Source of the DNA: Micromonospora sp. NBC_01740
GTDB taxonomy: Bacteria > Actinomycetota > Actinomycetes > Mycobacteriales > Micromonosporaceae
Reading direction: 5' to 3'
DNA length: 64,000 bases
NCBI RefSeq assembly: GCF_035920365.1
Contig: NZ_CP109150.1
Location: 5,890,001 to 5,954,000, forward strand
The notes beneath the pieces were generated by a model that had not been told where the DNA came from, did not search any database, and worked only from the letters and a program-made list of their open reading frames with translations. A program made the position numbers and the translations under genes. This document shows positions 15,727-24,479 of the stretch, one piece after another; within the stretch, counting starts at the first letter, position 1, and the number at the start of each line of letters is the position of its first letter.

Positions 15727-16518
15727 ATGACCGAGATAGGCGGCGCCACGAGGGTGTACGCGCTGCTCGGCGACCCGATCGCCCAGGTGCGCGCCCCCGG
15801 GCTGCTCAACCCGGTGCTGGCTCGGCGCGGCACCGACGCGGTGCTCGTCCCGGTCCACGCGGCGCCGGCCGACCTCACCCAGGTGGTGCGGGGGCTGCAA
15901 CGGGTGGCGAACCTGGACGGGATGCTGGTCACCGTGCCGCACAAGGCCGCCGTGCTGGAGCTCGCCGACCGGGCCAGCGACCGCGCCCGCCTGGCCGGCA
16001 GCGCCAACGCGCTGCGGCGCGAGCCCGACGGGACGTGGACCGCGGACACCTTCGACGGCGACGGGTTCGTCCGCGGGCTTTCCGGGGCCGGACACCATCC
16101 CCGGGGCCGCCGGGCGTGCGTGGTGGGCGCGGGCGGGGCGGGCAGCGCGATCGCGGTGGCGCTGCTCGACGCCGGCGTGGCGGAACTGCGGCTGAGCGAC
16201 ACCGACCCGGACCGGCTGGAGACGCTGCGGCGGCGACTGTCCGCCGCGTACCCCGGCCGGGTCGGCGCGACCGCGCGACCGCGACTGGCGGACGCCGACC
16301 TCGCGGTCAACGCCACGCCCCTGGGGCTGGGCCCCGACGACCCGCCGCCGTTCGCGGTGGCGGACCTGCCGGCGCACGCGGTGGTCGCCGACATCATCAT
16401 GACGCCGGCCGAGACGCTCCTGCTGGCCCAGGCACGGGCCCGGGGACTGCGGGCGCACCCGGGAGAGCCGATGCTCGCCCACCAGATCGACGCCTACCTC
16501 GACTTCTTCGGGCTCTGA
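15727..16518 (+). CDS. Shikimate/quinate dehydrogenase-like protein
   Basis: The protein has 263 residues from an ATG with GGAG nine bases upstream. It has the two-domain AroE pattern. The N-terminal substrate domain shows LLGDPIAQVRAPGLLN and the catalytic VTVPHKAAV (about residues 76-84), and a nucleotide-binding GAGGAGSAIAVAL lies near 137. In AroE the first motif is normally G-x-P-x-x-H-S, and here the His-Ser is replaced by Arg-Ala, so substrate preference may differ from shikimate. It reduces 3-dehydroshikimate or a related cyclic ketone with NAD(P)H. It stands alone between two hairpins and not in a shikimate-pathway operon, which favours a specialised paralogue over the housekeeping enzyme. 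Confidence 0.82.
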   Translation: MTEIGGATRVYALLGDPIAQVRAPGLLNPVLARRGTDAVLVPVHAAPADLTQVVRGLQRVANLDGMLVTVPHKAAVLELADRASDRARLAGSANALRREPDGTWTADTFDGDGFVRGLSGAGHHPRGRRACVVGAGGAGSAIAVALLDAGVAELRLSDTDPDRLETLRRRLSAAYPGRVGATARPRLADADLAVNATPLGLGPDDPPPFAVADLPAHAVVADIIMTPAETLLLAQARARGLRAHPGEPMLAHQIDAYLDFFGL

Positions 16519-16525
16519 CCGACCG

Positions 16526-16565
16526 GCGGTCGGCGCCGGGAGCCCCGGCGGCTCCCGGCGACCGC
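16526..16565 (+). terminator. Bulged hairpin after the AroE-like gene
   Basis: A 10-bp perfect inner stem (GCCGGGAGCC at 16535-16544 with GGCTCCCGGC at 16550-16559) is extended outward by GCGGTC/GACCGC with a small bulge. It begins eight bases after the stop. Confidence 0.7.
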
Positions 16566-16665
16566 CGACCGGCCCCCGTCGCCCGCCGGCCGGCGCACTG
16601 ATCATCCTGTCGGGCGGACCTGTTACCGTCGCGCCGCCGCTGCACCAGTCGGACCGGAGGTAGGC

Positions 16666-17598
16666 GTGATCAGCTCGCACGTGTCGTCGTTCGTCGGATT
16701 ACCGACAGTGCCCTTCACCCCGGGGATGACACTCCCCGACGATCCGTCGGCGGTCGCCTGGCGGCTGGAGGTCGAGGACTTCGACGCGGATCCCGAGGAG
16801 TTCCTCGGTCTCGTCCGGGCGCTGCGGGAGCAGGTGCCGGCCGACGCGGTGCGCGCCCTGGTGATCGGCGAGTGGGGCGAGGCGTACGAGCGGCCCCTGC
16901 CGATCGAGGCGCTGGTCGAGGCCGCCGGGGAGTGGACCGGCCTGCGGGCGCTCTTCCTCGCCGACCTGACCTACGAGCAGTGCGAGATCTCCTGGCTCAT
17001 GCACGGCGACATCACGCCGCTGCTCGCGGCGTACCCGTCGCTGGAGGTGCTCTGGGTGCGCGGGGCGCAGGGCCTGCGGCTGGAGCCGGTCCGGCACACC
17101 GGGCTGCGCGAGCTGCGCTTCGAGTCCGGCGGGCTGCCGGCCGGGGTGGTCCGGGCCGTCGGCGCGTGCGAGCTGCCGGCCCTGCACCGCCTGGACCTGT
17201 GGCTCGGCAGGAAGGACTACGGCGGCGACGCGAGCGCCGAGGACCTGGCCGGGGTGCTCGCCGGCGCCGGCCTGCCGGCCCTGCGTCACCTCGCGGCGTG
17301 CAACGCCGAGATCGCCGACGCGGTCGCGGCGGCGGTCGCCAGCGCGCCGGTCGTCCCCCGGCTGGAGGCGCTCGACCTGTCGATGGGCACCCTGACCGAC
17401 GAGGGCGCGAAGGCGCTGCTGGCCGGGCAGCCGCTGACCCACCTGAGGCACCTCGACCTGCACCATCACTACCTCTCCGAGGAGGCGGCCGCCGCGGTGG
17501 TCGCCGCGCTGCCGGGGGCGCGGGTCGACCTGTCCGACCCACAGGTCGCCGAGGACTACGACGGCACCGTCTACCGCTACACCGCGGTCGGGGAGTGA
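16666..17598 (+). CDS. STM4015-family leucine-rich-repeat-like protein, copy 1
   Basis: The protein has 310 residues and is rich in Leu-containing repeats such as LEALDLSMGTLTDEGAKALL and LRHLDLHHHYLSEEAAAAVV. It ends in DYDGTVYRYTAVGE. This layout, and its place next to STM4014, 4013, 4012 and 4011 homologues, identifies the STM4015 family named after Salmonella locus tags. No biochemical function is established. The repeats suggest a curved scaffold or target-binding surface. GGAGG stands before the GTG start. The next gene is a paralogue beginning six bases after this stop, a tandem duplication not typical of the enterobacterial locus as I know it. Confidence 0.86.
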   Translation: MISSHVSSFVGLPTVPFTPGMTLPDDPSAVAWRLEVEDFDADPEEFLGLVRALREQVPADAVRALVIGEWGEAYERPLPIEALVEAAGEWTGLRALFLADLTYEQCEISWLMHGDITPLLAAYPSLEVLWVRGAQGLRLEPVRHTGLRELRFESGGLPAGVVRAVGACELPALHRLDLWLGRKDYGGDASAEDLAGVLAGAGLPALRHLAACNAEIADAVAAAVASAPVVPRLEALDLSMGTLTDEGAKALLAGQPLTHLRHLDLHHHYLSEEAAAAVVAALPGARVDLSDPQVAEDYDGTVYRYTAVGE

Positions 17599-17603
17599 GC
17601 GAG

Positions 17604-18554
17604 ATGGCCTTCGGTTCCCACGCGCGCCACTTCGCCGGCCGTCCCGTGGTGGACGTCCCCGCCGACGGGCCGCTGCCCACGGTGGACGGCCCGGTCTCGT
17701 GGCGGATCGCCCACTGGCACTTCGACGACGAGACCACGGAGAACTCGCTCTCGGCGGAGTTCCGCGACGCGTTCGACCGGTTCGTCGCGCAGGCCGGTCC
17801 GTCCGTGGAGTCCCTGGTCGTCGGCTCCTGGGGCTACGCGGCGTTCCATCCCGCCCCGATCGCGCAACTCTGCGCGGCGGCGGCGCGCCTGCCCGCCCTG
17901 CGCGCGCTCTTCCTCGGTGACATCACCTCCGAGGAGTGCGAGGTCTCCTGGATGAGGGTGGGCGACGTCAGCGCGCTGCTGACGGCATACCCGGCGCTGG
18001 AGGTGCTGCGGGTGCGCGGCGGCGAGAACTTCGCGTTCTCCCCCGTGCGGCACGCGCGGCTGCGGGAGCTGGCGGTGGAGAGCGGCGGGCTGTCCCGGGC
18101 GTTCGTCGGCGCGGTGCTCGACTCCGACCTGCCCGCGCTGACCGACCTGGAGCTGTGGCTCGGCACCTCCGACTACGGCGGCGACACGCAGGTCGTCGAC
18201 CTCGCCCCGCTGCTGGCCGGGGAACGGTTCCCGCAGCTGCGCCGGCTCGGCCTGTGCAACTCGGAGATCGCCGACGACCTCGCCCGGGCGCTGGCGTCCG
18301 CGCCGGTGGTGTCCCGGCTGCGACGGCTGGACCTGTCGATGGGCACGCTCGGCGACGAGGGCGCGGCGGCCCTGCTGGCCGGTCAGCCGCTGACCCACCT
18401 GGCGGAGCTGGACCTGTCCCACCACTACCTGACGGAGGAGACCGCCGCGTCGCTGGTCGCCGCGCTGCCGGGCGTCGCGGTGGACGACTCCGACCCGCAG
18501 GAGCCCGAGGAGTACGACGGCGAGAGCTACCGCTACACGGCGGTGTCGGAGTGA
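17604..18554 (+). CDS. STM4015-family leucine-rich-repeat-like protein, copy 2
   Basis: The protein has 316 residues from an ATG with GGGGAG eight bases upstream; a GTG at 17595 is an alternative. It is clearly a paralogue of the preceding protein. The shared stretches ISWLM/VSWMR, LEVL.VRG, LDLSMGTL.DEGA.ALLAGQ, LTHL..LDL.HHYL.EE and YRYTAV.E lie at matching positions. The two copies have diverged over most of their length, so the duplication is not recent. Keeping both suggests different partners or a heterodimer. The gene is followed after one base by the STM4014-family gene. Confidence 0.86.
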   Translation: MAFGSHARHFAGRPVVDVPADGPLPTVDGPVSWRIAHWHFDDETTENSLSAEFRDAFDRFVAQAGPSVESLVVGSWGYAAFHPAPIAQLCAAAARLPALRALFLGDITSEECEVSWMRVGDVSALLTAYPALEVLRVRGGENFAFSPVRHARLRELAVESGGLSRAFVGAVLDSDLPALTDLELWLGTSDYGGDTQVVDLAPLLAGERFPQLRRLGLCNSEIADDLARALASAPVVSRLRRLDLSMGTLGDEGAAALLAGQPLTHLAELDLSHHYLTEETAASLVAALPGVAVDDSDPQEPEEYDGESYRYTAVSE

Positions 18555-18555
18555 C

Positions 18556-19695
18556 ATGCGCCTGACCGTCGTCGGCAACCCCGGCAACCGTCGGGTCGGC
18601 CTGTTCACCCGGGCGGTCCTCGCCGCCGGCCTGCCCCGGCCGCAGGTGCTGCCCTGGGTCGACGTGCTGGCCGGCGCGGCGCCGCCCGGGGCCGGCGCGC
18701 TGGTACGGGTCGACTCGCCCGGCGAGGACGCCGAGGTGGACCGGCTGCTGCGCCGGTCCACCTCGCCGGCGCGGCACGGCGAGCTGATCGGCCTGGCCGA
18801 CACGTACGCCGGGCTGCTGCGGGGCCTGGACCGGGTCGCCGCCGGCGGCGCGGAGCTGCTCAACGACCCGGCGGACGTCGCGGTGCTGTGCGACAAGCGG
18901 CGCTGCCACGCCCGGCTGTCAGCCGCCGGGGTGCCGGTGCCGGCCGCGCTGCCCCCGGTGCACGGGTGGCAGGAGCTGCGGGCGGCGATGGCGGCGGCCC
19001 GCTGGAGCCGCGTGTTCGTCAAGCCCGCACACGGCTCGTCGGCCGCCGGGGTCGTCGCGCTGGCCGTGGCCCGGGGGCGGGTGCAGGCGGTCACCACGAT
19101 CGAGGCGGCCCCGGACGGGCTGTTCAACTCGCTGCGCCCCCGCCGCTACACCGACGAGGCCGAGGTCGCCGCCATGGTCGACCGGATCGCCGCCGACGGC
19201 CTGCACGTGGAGCGGTGGCTGCCCAAGGCGGGGCTCGGCGACCGGGTGGTCGACCTGCGGGTGGTGACGATCGCGGGCCGGCCCACCCACGCCGTGGTGC
19301 GCGCCGCCCGGGGGCCGCTGACCAACCTGCACCTGGGCAACGCGCGCGGGGACCTCGCCGAGCTGCGCGCGGCGGCCGGGCCGGCGGCGTGGGCGGCGGC
19401 CATGGAGACGTGCGAGCGGGCGGCCGCGTGTTTCCCCCGCAGCCTCCAGGTCGGCATCGACCTGATGTTCCTGCTCGGCTGGCGGCGCCACGCGGTGGCC
19501 GAGGTCAACGCCTTCGGCGACCTGCTGCCGGGGGTCCTCACCGACGGCCGGGACACCTACGCCGAGCAGGTGCGCGCCCTGACCGACGGCCGGTGGGACC
19601 GCTGGCGGTCGGCTGCCGGCCGGACACCGCCGGGCGACGACGCGGCACGGCCCGCCGGCGCGGTCGGGCGGGAGGTGCTCGCGTGCGCAGTCTGA
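18556..19695 (+). CDS. STM4014-family protein (ATP-grasp-like)
   Basis: The protein has 379 residues, is soluble and lacks a signal peptide. An ATP-grasp-like pattern is visible: RVFVKPAHGSSAAGVVAL near residue 155, a following basic segment, and MFLLGWRRHAVAEVNAFGDLL near 305, resembling the metal-binding E-x-N of that fold. It contains DKRRCHARLSAAGVPVP, the usual linker before the ATP-grasp core. The family (STM4014) has no assigned reaction. Joining of a carboxylate to an amine with ATP is a reasonable inference. It overlaps the STM4013-family gene by 13 bases, which indicates tight coexpression. Confidence 0.84.
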   Translation: MRLTVVGNPGNRRVGLFTRAVLAAGLPRPQVLPWVDVLAGAAPPGAGALVRVDSPGEDAEVDRLLRRSTSPARHGELIGLADTYAGLLRGLDRVAAGGAELLNDPADVAVLCDKRRCHARLSAAGVPVPAALPPVHGWQELRAAMAAARWSRVFVKPAHGSSAAGVVALAVARGRVQAVTTIEAAPDGLFNSLRPRRYTDEAEVAAMVDRIAADGLHVERWLPKAGLGDRVVDLRVVTIAGRPTHAVVRAARGPLTNLHLGNARGDLAELRAAAGPAAWAAAMETCERAAACFPRSLQVGIDLMFLLGWRRHAVAEVNAFGDLLPGVLTDGRDTYAEQVRALTDGRWDRWRSAAGRTPPGDDAARPAGAVGREVLACAV

Positions 19696-20486
19696 TCGGC
19701 AGCCACGACCTGCTCCTGCTCACCCTCGACACGCTGCGCCACGACGTCGCCGCCGACCTGGCCGCGCGGGGGCGCACGCCGCACCTGGCGCGCGCCCTGC
19801 CCGGCGGGCGGTGGGAGCAACGGCACTCCCCCGCCAGCTTCACCTACGCCGCGCACCACGCGTTCTTCGCCGGCTTCCTGCCCACCCCGGTCACCCCCGG
19901 CCGGCACGAGCGGCTGTACGCGGCGGCGTTCCCCGGCAGCGAGACGTCCGGCGCCGACACCTGGGTGTTCGACGCGCCCGACCTGCCCACGGCGCTCGCC
20001 GACGTCGGCTACCACACGCTCTGCCTGGGCGGGGTCGGCTTCTTCAACCGGCGCAGCCCGCTCGGGGCGGTGCTGCCGGGCCTGTTCGCCGAGGCGCACT
20101 GGGAGCCGGAGTTCGGGGTCACCTCCCCCACCTGCCTCGACGCGCAGCTCGACCGGTTGGCCGAGGTGCTGCCGCGGGTGCCGGCGCGGCAGCCGCTGTT
20201 CACGTTCCTCAACGTCGCCGCCCTGCACCAGCCCAACCGGCACCACCTGCCCGGGGCGCAGGTCGACGACCTGGCCAGCCACGCCGCCGCCCTGGAGTAC
20301 GTCGACGGCCGGATCGACCGGCTGTTCGCCCTGCTCACCGGCCGGGGTCGGCCGGTGTTCGCGATCGTCTGCTCCGACCACGGCACCGCCTACGGGGAGG
20401 ACGGCCACACCGGCCACCGGATCGGCCACGACGTGGTGTGGACGGTCCCGTACGCCCACTTCGTCCTGCGACCGGGGGAATGGTGA
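19683..20486 (+). CDS. STM4013/SEN3800-family metal-dependent hydrolase
   Basis: The protein has 267 residues from a GTG inside the preceding gene. It belongs to the alkaline-phosphatase/sulfatase-like fold. The N-terminus LLLLTLDTLRHDVA places an Asp and Thr where the metal-binding Asp and nucleophile are expected. Near the C-terminus IVCSDHGTAYGEDGHTGHRIG carries the metal-binding DHG and later His residues. It is shorter than true sulfatases. No signal peptide is present, so it acts in the cytoplasm. It would cleave or transfer a phosphoryl- or sulfuryl-type group on the cassette's unknown substrate. The stop overlaps the radical SAM gene that follows. Confidence 0.86.
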   Translation: MRSLIGSHDLLLLTLDTLRHDVAADLAARGRTPHLARALPGGRWEQRHSPASFTYAAHHAFFAGFLPTPVTPGRHERLYAAAFPGSETSGADTWVFDAPDLPTALADVGYHTLCLGGVGFFNRRSPLGAVLPGLFAEAHWEPEFGVTSPTCLDAQLDRLAEVLPRVPARQPLFTFLNVAALHQPNRHHLPGAQVDDLASHAAALEYVDGRIDRLFALLTGRGRPVFAIVCSDHGTAYGEDGHTGHRIGHDVVWTVPYAHFVLRPGEW

Positions 20487-21805
20487 CCAGCACCGACACG
20501 GGCCTCGACGGCTCGCCGTACCAGCAGTACCTCTACGCGTACCCGCACAAGACCTCCTACCGGCCGCTGCGACCGCGCCCGCTGCTGGCGGACGTGTGGC
20601 GGGCCGAGGCGCGTGAGGCGCTCTTCCTCTACGTGCACCTGCCGTTCTGCGAGATGCGCTGCGGCTTCTGCAACCTGTTCACCCGCGCCAACGCGCCCGC
20701 CGAGCAGGTGACCGACTACCTTCGGCAGCTGCGCCGGCAGGCGGGACGGGTCGCCGACGCGCTGGGCGACGACGCCGGCTACGCCCGTGTGGCGTTCGGC
20801 GGCGGCACCCCCACCTACCTGACCTCCGACGAGCTGACCGAGCTGTTCGGCATCGCCACCGCGATGGGCGCCCGGCTGCCCGGCGTACCGCTGTCGGTGG
20901 AGACCTCGCCGGCGACCGCGACGCCGGACCGGCTCGCGGTGCTCGCCGCGCACGGCGCCACCCGGGTGAGCATCGGCGTGCAGAGCTTCCTCGACGCCGA
21001 GGCCCGCGCCGCCGGCCGGCCGCAGCGCCGCACGGAGGTGGAGGCGGCCCTGGCCGCGATCCGCGACGCCCGGATCCCGGTGCTCAACATCGACCTGATC
21101 TACGGCATCGACGGGCAGACCGCCGACACCTGGCGGGAGAGCCTCGACGCGGCCCTGGCGTGGCGGCCCGAGGAGCTGTACCTCTACCCGCTGTACGTGC
21201 GGCCGCTGACGGGGCTCGGGCGGCGGGCGCACGGCCGCGCGGACTGGGACGCCCAGCGGCTCGCCCTCTACGAGCAGGCGGTGGCGACGCTGGGTGCGGC
21301 CGGCTACCGGCAGGAGTCGATGCGGCAGTTCCGCCGCGCCGACGCGCCCACCCCGGACGGGCCGGACTACTGCTGCCAGGACGACGGCATGGTGGGTCTG
21401 GGCTGCGGCGCCCGCTCCTACACCACGTCCCTGCACTACTCGTTCGACTACGCGGTCGGCGTGTCGCAGGTGCGCGCGGTGCTCGACGACTACCTGGCCC
21501 GCCCGGCCGACGACTTCCGCTTCGCCGAGTTCGGGTTCGCCCTCGACGGCGCCGAGCAGCGCCGCCGGTGGCTGCTCAAGTCGCTGCTGCGCGCCGAGGG
21601 GGTCGACGCGGCGGCCTACCGGGCCCGCTTCGGCGCGCTTCCGGGCGACGACTTCCCGGAGCTGGGCACGCTGACCGAGCGGGGGTGGGCCGGCGACGGC
21701 GGGCTGCGGCTGACGCCGGCCGGGCTGGCCCGCTCCGACGCGATCGGCCCGTGGCTGACCTCGGCCCGGGTACGCGACGCGATGACCGGGTACGTGCCGA
21801 GGTGA
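20480..21805 (+). CDS. STM4012-family radical SAM protein (HemN-like)
   Basis: The protein has 441 residues. The radical SAM cluster motif C-X3-C-X2-C is in CEMRCGFC (about residues 56-63), preceded by LYVHLPF as in HemN/HemW enzymes. The glycine-rich AFGGGTPTYL motif and SIGVQSF follow in the right order. The HemN-like C-terminal domain is present but contains CCQDDGMVGLGCGARSYT in place of the usual haem-associated region. The ATG at 20480 overlaps the previous stop; the adjacent GTG at 20483 is also possible. It should cleave S-adenosylmethionine to start a radical reaction. Overlap with the STM4011-family gene by four bases links the two radical enzymes. Confidence 0.9.
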   Translation: MVTSTDTGLDGSPYQQYLYAYPHKTSYRPLRPRPLLADVWRAEAREALFLYVHLPFCEMRCGFCNLFTRANAPAEQVTDYLRQLRRQAGRVADALGDDAGYARVAFGGGTPTYLTSDELTELFGIATAMGARLPGVPLSVETSPATATPDRLAVLAAHGATRVSIGVQSFLDAEARAAGRPQRRTEVEAALAAIRDARIPVLNIDLIYGIDGQTADTWRESLDAALAWRPEELYLYPLYVRPLTGLGRRAHGRADWDAQRLALYEQAVATLGAAGYRQESMRQFRRADAPTPDGPDYCCQDDGMVGLGCGARSYTTSLHYSFDYAVGVSQVRAVLDDYLARPADDFRFAEFGFALDGAEQRRRWLLKSLLRAEGVDAAAYRARFGALPGDDFPELGTLTERGWAGDGGLRLTPAGLARSDAIGPWLTSARVRDAMTGYVPR

Positions 21806-22725
21806 ACCTCGCGATCCTCTACCGGGGTCCCCTGGCGAGCTGCAACTACGACTGCCCGTACTGCCCGTTCGCCAAGCGGCGGGACCCGCCGGAGCTGCTG
21901 CGCGCCGACCGGGCGGCGCTGGACCGGTTCGCCGGCTGGGTGGCGGCCACCTCCGACGTGCGGCTGTCGGTGCTGTTCACCCCGTGGGGCGAGGGGCTGA
22001 CCCGCCGCTGGTACCGCGACGCGATGGTGTCGCTGTCGCACCTGCCGCACGTCGACCGGGTGGTCATCCAGACCAACCTGGCCGCCCGGGTGGACTGGCT
22101 GGCCGACGCCGACCCGCGCGCCGCCGCCCTCTGGGCCACCTACCACCCCGGCCAGGTGGACCGGGACCGCTTCCTGGGCCGCTGCGCCCGGCTGACCGAG
22201 CTGGGCGTCCGGTACTCGGTCGGGGTGGTCGGCCTGCCGGAGCACCTCGCCGAGGCGCGGGCGCTGCGCGCCGCCCTGCCCGCCGAGGTCTACCTGTGGG
22301 TGAACGCCGCCGAGGGCCGGCGCTACGACGCGGCCGAGGAGGCGACCTGGACGGAGCTGGATCCGCTGTTCGGCTACAGCGTCCGCCCGCACGTGTCGCT
22401 CGATCGTCCGTGCCACGCGGGCGAGACGGCGATCTCGGTGCGCGGCGACGGCACCGTGCGCCGCTGTCACTTCATCGACGAGCCGATCGGCAACCTCTAC
22501 GACGGGTCGTGGCGCTCGGCCCTGCGACCGCGCCCGTGCGGCAACGCGGTCTGCGACTGCCACATCGGGTACGTCCACCTCAAGCCGCTCGGCCTGCGGG
22601 ACGTCTTCGCCGGCGGGGTCCTGGAACGCATCCCGGCCGCCTGGCCGCCCGTACGCCGGCCGGTGCCGCTGGCCGCGCCGGTGCACGCGACGGTGGCCGC
22701 CCCCGCGCCGCCTCCGCCGGCGTAG
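21802..22725 (+). CDS. STM4011-family radical SAM protein with extra Cys motifs
   Basis: The protein has 307 residues from a GTG that overlaps the previous stop (GTGA). The [4Fe-4S]-SAM motif is CNYDCPYC (about residues 14-21). The C-terminal region adds further Cys: RPCHAGE, TVRRCHFIDEPIGNLYDGS and CGNAVCDCHIGY, resembling a SPASM/twitch auxiliary-cluster domain. Such domains are common in radical SAM enzymes that modify peptides or carrier-bound substrates. The STM4011 family itself has no known substrate. It is the last gene of the cassette, and a Pro/Ala-rich tail of about 25 residues ends the protein. The hairpin beyond it closes the operon. Confidence 0.9.
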   Translation: MNLAILYRGPLASCNYDCPYCPFAKRRDPPELLRADRAALDRFAGWVAATSDVRLSVLFTPWGEGLTRRWYRDAMVSLSHLPHVDRVVIQTNLAARVDWLADADPRAAALWATYHPGQVDRDRFLGRCARLTELGVRYSVGVVGLPEHLAEARALRAALPAEVYLWVNAAEGRRYDAAEEATWTELDPLFGYSVRPHVSLDRPCHAGETAISVRGDGTVRRCHFIDEPIGNLYDGSWRSALRPRPCGNAVCDCHIGYVHLKPLGLRDVFAGGVLERIPAAWPPVRRPVPLAAPVHATVAAPAPPPPA

Positions 22726-22772
22726 CGCGGAGCGGGCCGGCGAACCGGCGCACGCACGCCGCCGGACGTGGA

Positions 22773-22808
22773 GCAGGGGCGGCCCGGCACAGGCCGGACC
22801 GCCCCTGC
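22773..22808. terminator. Hairpin between radical SAM cassette and MFS gene
   Basis: GCAGGGGCGG (22773-22782) pairs with CCGCCCCTGC (22799-22808), with more GC pairing possible inside the 16-base loop. It lies between convergent genes and can end both transcripts. Confidence 0.72.
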
Positions 22809-22817
22809 ACGGGTGGC

Positions 22818-24413
22818 TCAGTGCACGCCGGGCAGGACGGCAGCCGCCTCCTCCTTGGCCCGCCGCTCCTCACCGCTGAGGGTGTGCAGCGGCTTCTCCC
22901 GGATGAACAGCACCACCACCAGGGCGAGCACCGCGAACGGGGCGGCCACCAGGAACAGCTCGCCGGTCGCGGTGCCGTACACGTCCTGGATGATCCTCAG
23001 CACCGGCTCGGGCAGTGCGGACAGGTCGGGCACCTCGGTGGAGCCCTCCCCGCCCGGGGCGCCGCCGGCCAGCGGGCCGAGCTTCTCCGCGCTCAGCGAG
23101 GCGACCCGGTTGGCCAGCACCGCGCCGAGCGCGCTGACGCCGATCGTGCCGCCCATGCTGCGGAAGAAGGTCAGCACGGAGGTGGCCGCGCCCAGCTCGT
23201 GCGCCGGCACGTCGTTCTGCGCCGCGAGCACGAGGTTCTGCATGAGCATGCCGACGCCGATGCCGAGCACCGCCATGTAGACGCTGAGCAGCAGGATGCT
23301 GGTCTCGGCGTCGATGGTGGCCAGCAGCAGCATGCCGACGACCATCACGGCGGCGCCGGCCACCAGGTAACGCTTCCAGCGGCCGTACTTGGTGATCAGC
23401 TGGCCGGCAACCGTCGACGAGACCAGCAGGCCCAGGATCATCGGCAGGCTCATCAGTCCCGCCACGGTCGGCGACTTGCCGAGCGAGAGCTGGAAGTACT
23501 GGGACAGGAACACGGTGCCGCCGAACATCGCCACGCCGACCAGGATGCTGGCGATGGTGGTCAGCGAGACCGTCCGGTTGCGGAAGATGTCCAGCGGCAC
23601 GATCGGCTCGTCCGCGCGGGACTCCACCCAGATCGCCAGCGCCAGCAGGGCGAGACCGCCGCCGACCATCAGCGCCGTCCAGCCCGAGGCCCAGGCGAAC
23701 TTGTTGCCGGCCAGCGACGACCAGACCAGCACGGTGGAGACCCCGGAGGTGATGAGCAGCGCGCCCAGCCAGTCGATCTTCACCTTGCGGCGGCGGGTCA
23801 CCGGCAGGTGCAGGGTGCGCTGGAGCAGGAAGATGGAGAGCAGGGTGAACGGGACGCCGATCAGGAAGCACCAGCGCCAGCCGAGCCAGGAGGTGTCCAC
23901 CAGCACGCCGCCGATCAACGGCCCGGCGATGGTGCCGACGCCGAAGACCGCGCCGAAGATGCCGGCGTAGCGGCCCAGCTCGCGGGGCGGGATCATGGCC
24001 GCCATCACGATGGTGGCCAGGGCGGTCATGCCGCCGGCGCCGATGCCCTGCACGACCCGGCTGACCAGGAGCACCTCGACGTTCGGGGTGAGCCCGGCGA
24101 TCAGCGAGCCGATCACGAAGAGGCCGAGGGAGAGCTGGATCAGCAGCTTCTTGTTGTAGAGGTCGGCCATCTTGCCCCAGAGCGGCACGGTCGCCGTCAT
24201 GGCCAGCAGCTCGGTGGTGACGATCCACGTGTAGACGGTCTGGGTGCCGTTCAGGTCGGCGATGATGCGCGGCAGCGCGTTCGCCACGACCGTGGAGGCG
24301 AGGATCGACACGAACATGCCGACCATCAGGCCGGAGAGTGCCTGGAGCACCTCGCGGCGGGACATGCGGCCGGCGCCGACCTTCAGGGGCTCGGCGGGCA
24401 CGGTGGCGGTCAT
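22818..24413 (-). CDS. MFS drug/H+ antiporter, DHA2 (14-TM) family
   Basis: The protein has 531 residues with about fourteen hydrophobic segments. Helix 1 runs into ILASTVVANALPRIIADL, the DHA2 motif around the first loop. VPLWGKMADLYNKKLLI is motif A, and a RVVQGIGAGGM motif follows. The overall order matches EmrB/QacA-type exporters, which expel drugs with proton influx. It follows a TetR gene on the same strand by 66 bases, the usual repressor-pump layout. The ATG is preceded by AAGGAAGG. Substrates are unknown. Self-resistance to the NRPS product 15 kb away is possible but unsupported by position. Confidence 0.93.
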   Translation of the reverse strand: MTATVPAEPLKVGAGRMSRREVLQALSGLMVGMFVSILASTVVANALPRIIADLNGTQTVYTWIVTTELLAMTATVPLWGKMADLYNKKLLIQLSLGLFVIGSLIAGLTPNVEVLLVSRVVQGIGAGGMTALATIVMAAMIPPRELGRYAGIFGAVFGVGTIAGPLIGGVLVDTSWLGWRWCFLIGVPFTLLSIFLLQRTLHLPVTRRRKVKIDWLGALLITSGVSTVLVWSSLAGNKFAWASGWTALMVGGGLALLALAIWVESRADEPIVPLDIFRNRTVSLTTIASILVGVAMFGGTVFLSQYFQLSLGKSPTVAGLMSLPMILGLLVSSTVAGQLITKYGRWKRYLVAGAAVMVVGMLLLATIDAETSILLLSVYMAVLGIGVGMLMQNLVLAAQNDVPAHELGAATSVLTFFRSMGGTIGVSALGAVLANRVASLSAEKLGPLAGGAPGGEGSTEVPDLSALPEPVLRIIQDVYGTATGELFLVAAPFAVLALVVVLFIREKPLHTLSGEERRAKEEAAAVLPGVH

Positions 24414-24479
24414 GGACCTTCCTTACCGGGTACGGGTTTCACGGCCTCCCGGGCACCTTTCCCGGAAGGGGCTTGCGGG

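Noticed and set aside
16666..22725. Interpretation of the radical SAM cassette as a RiPP cluster
   Set aside because: No short precursor ORF with a leader-like sequence was found in or beside the six genes, and the HemN-like and ATP-grasp-like proteins alone do not establish a peptide substrate.
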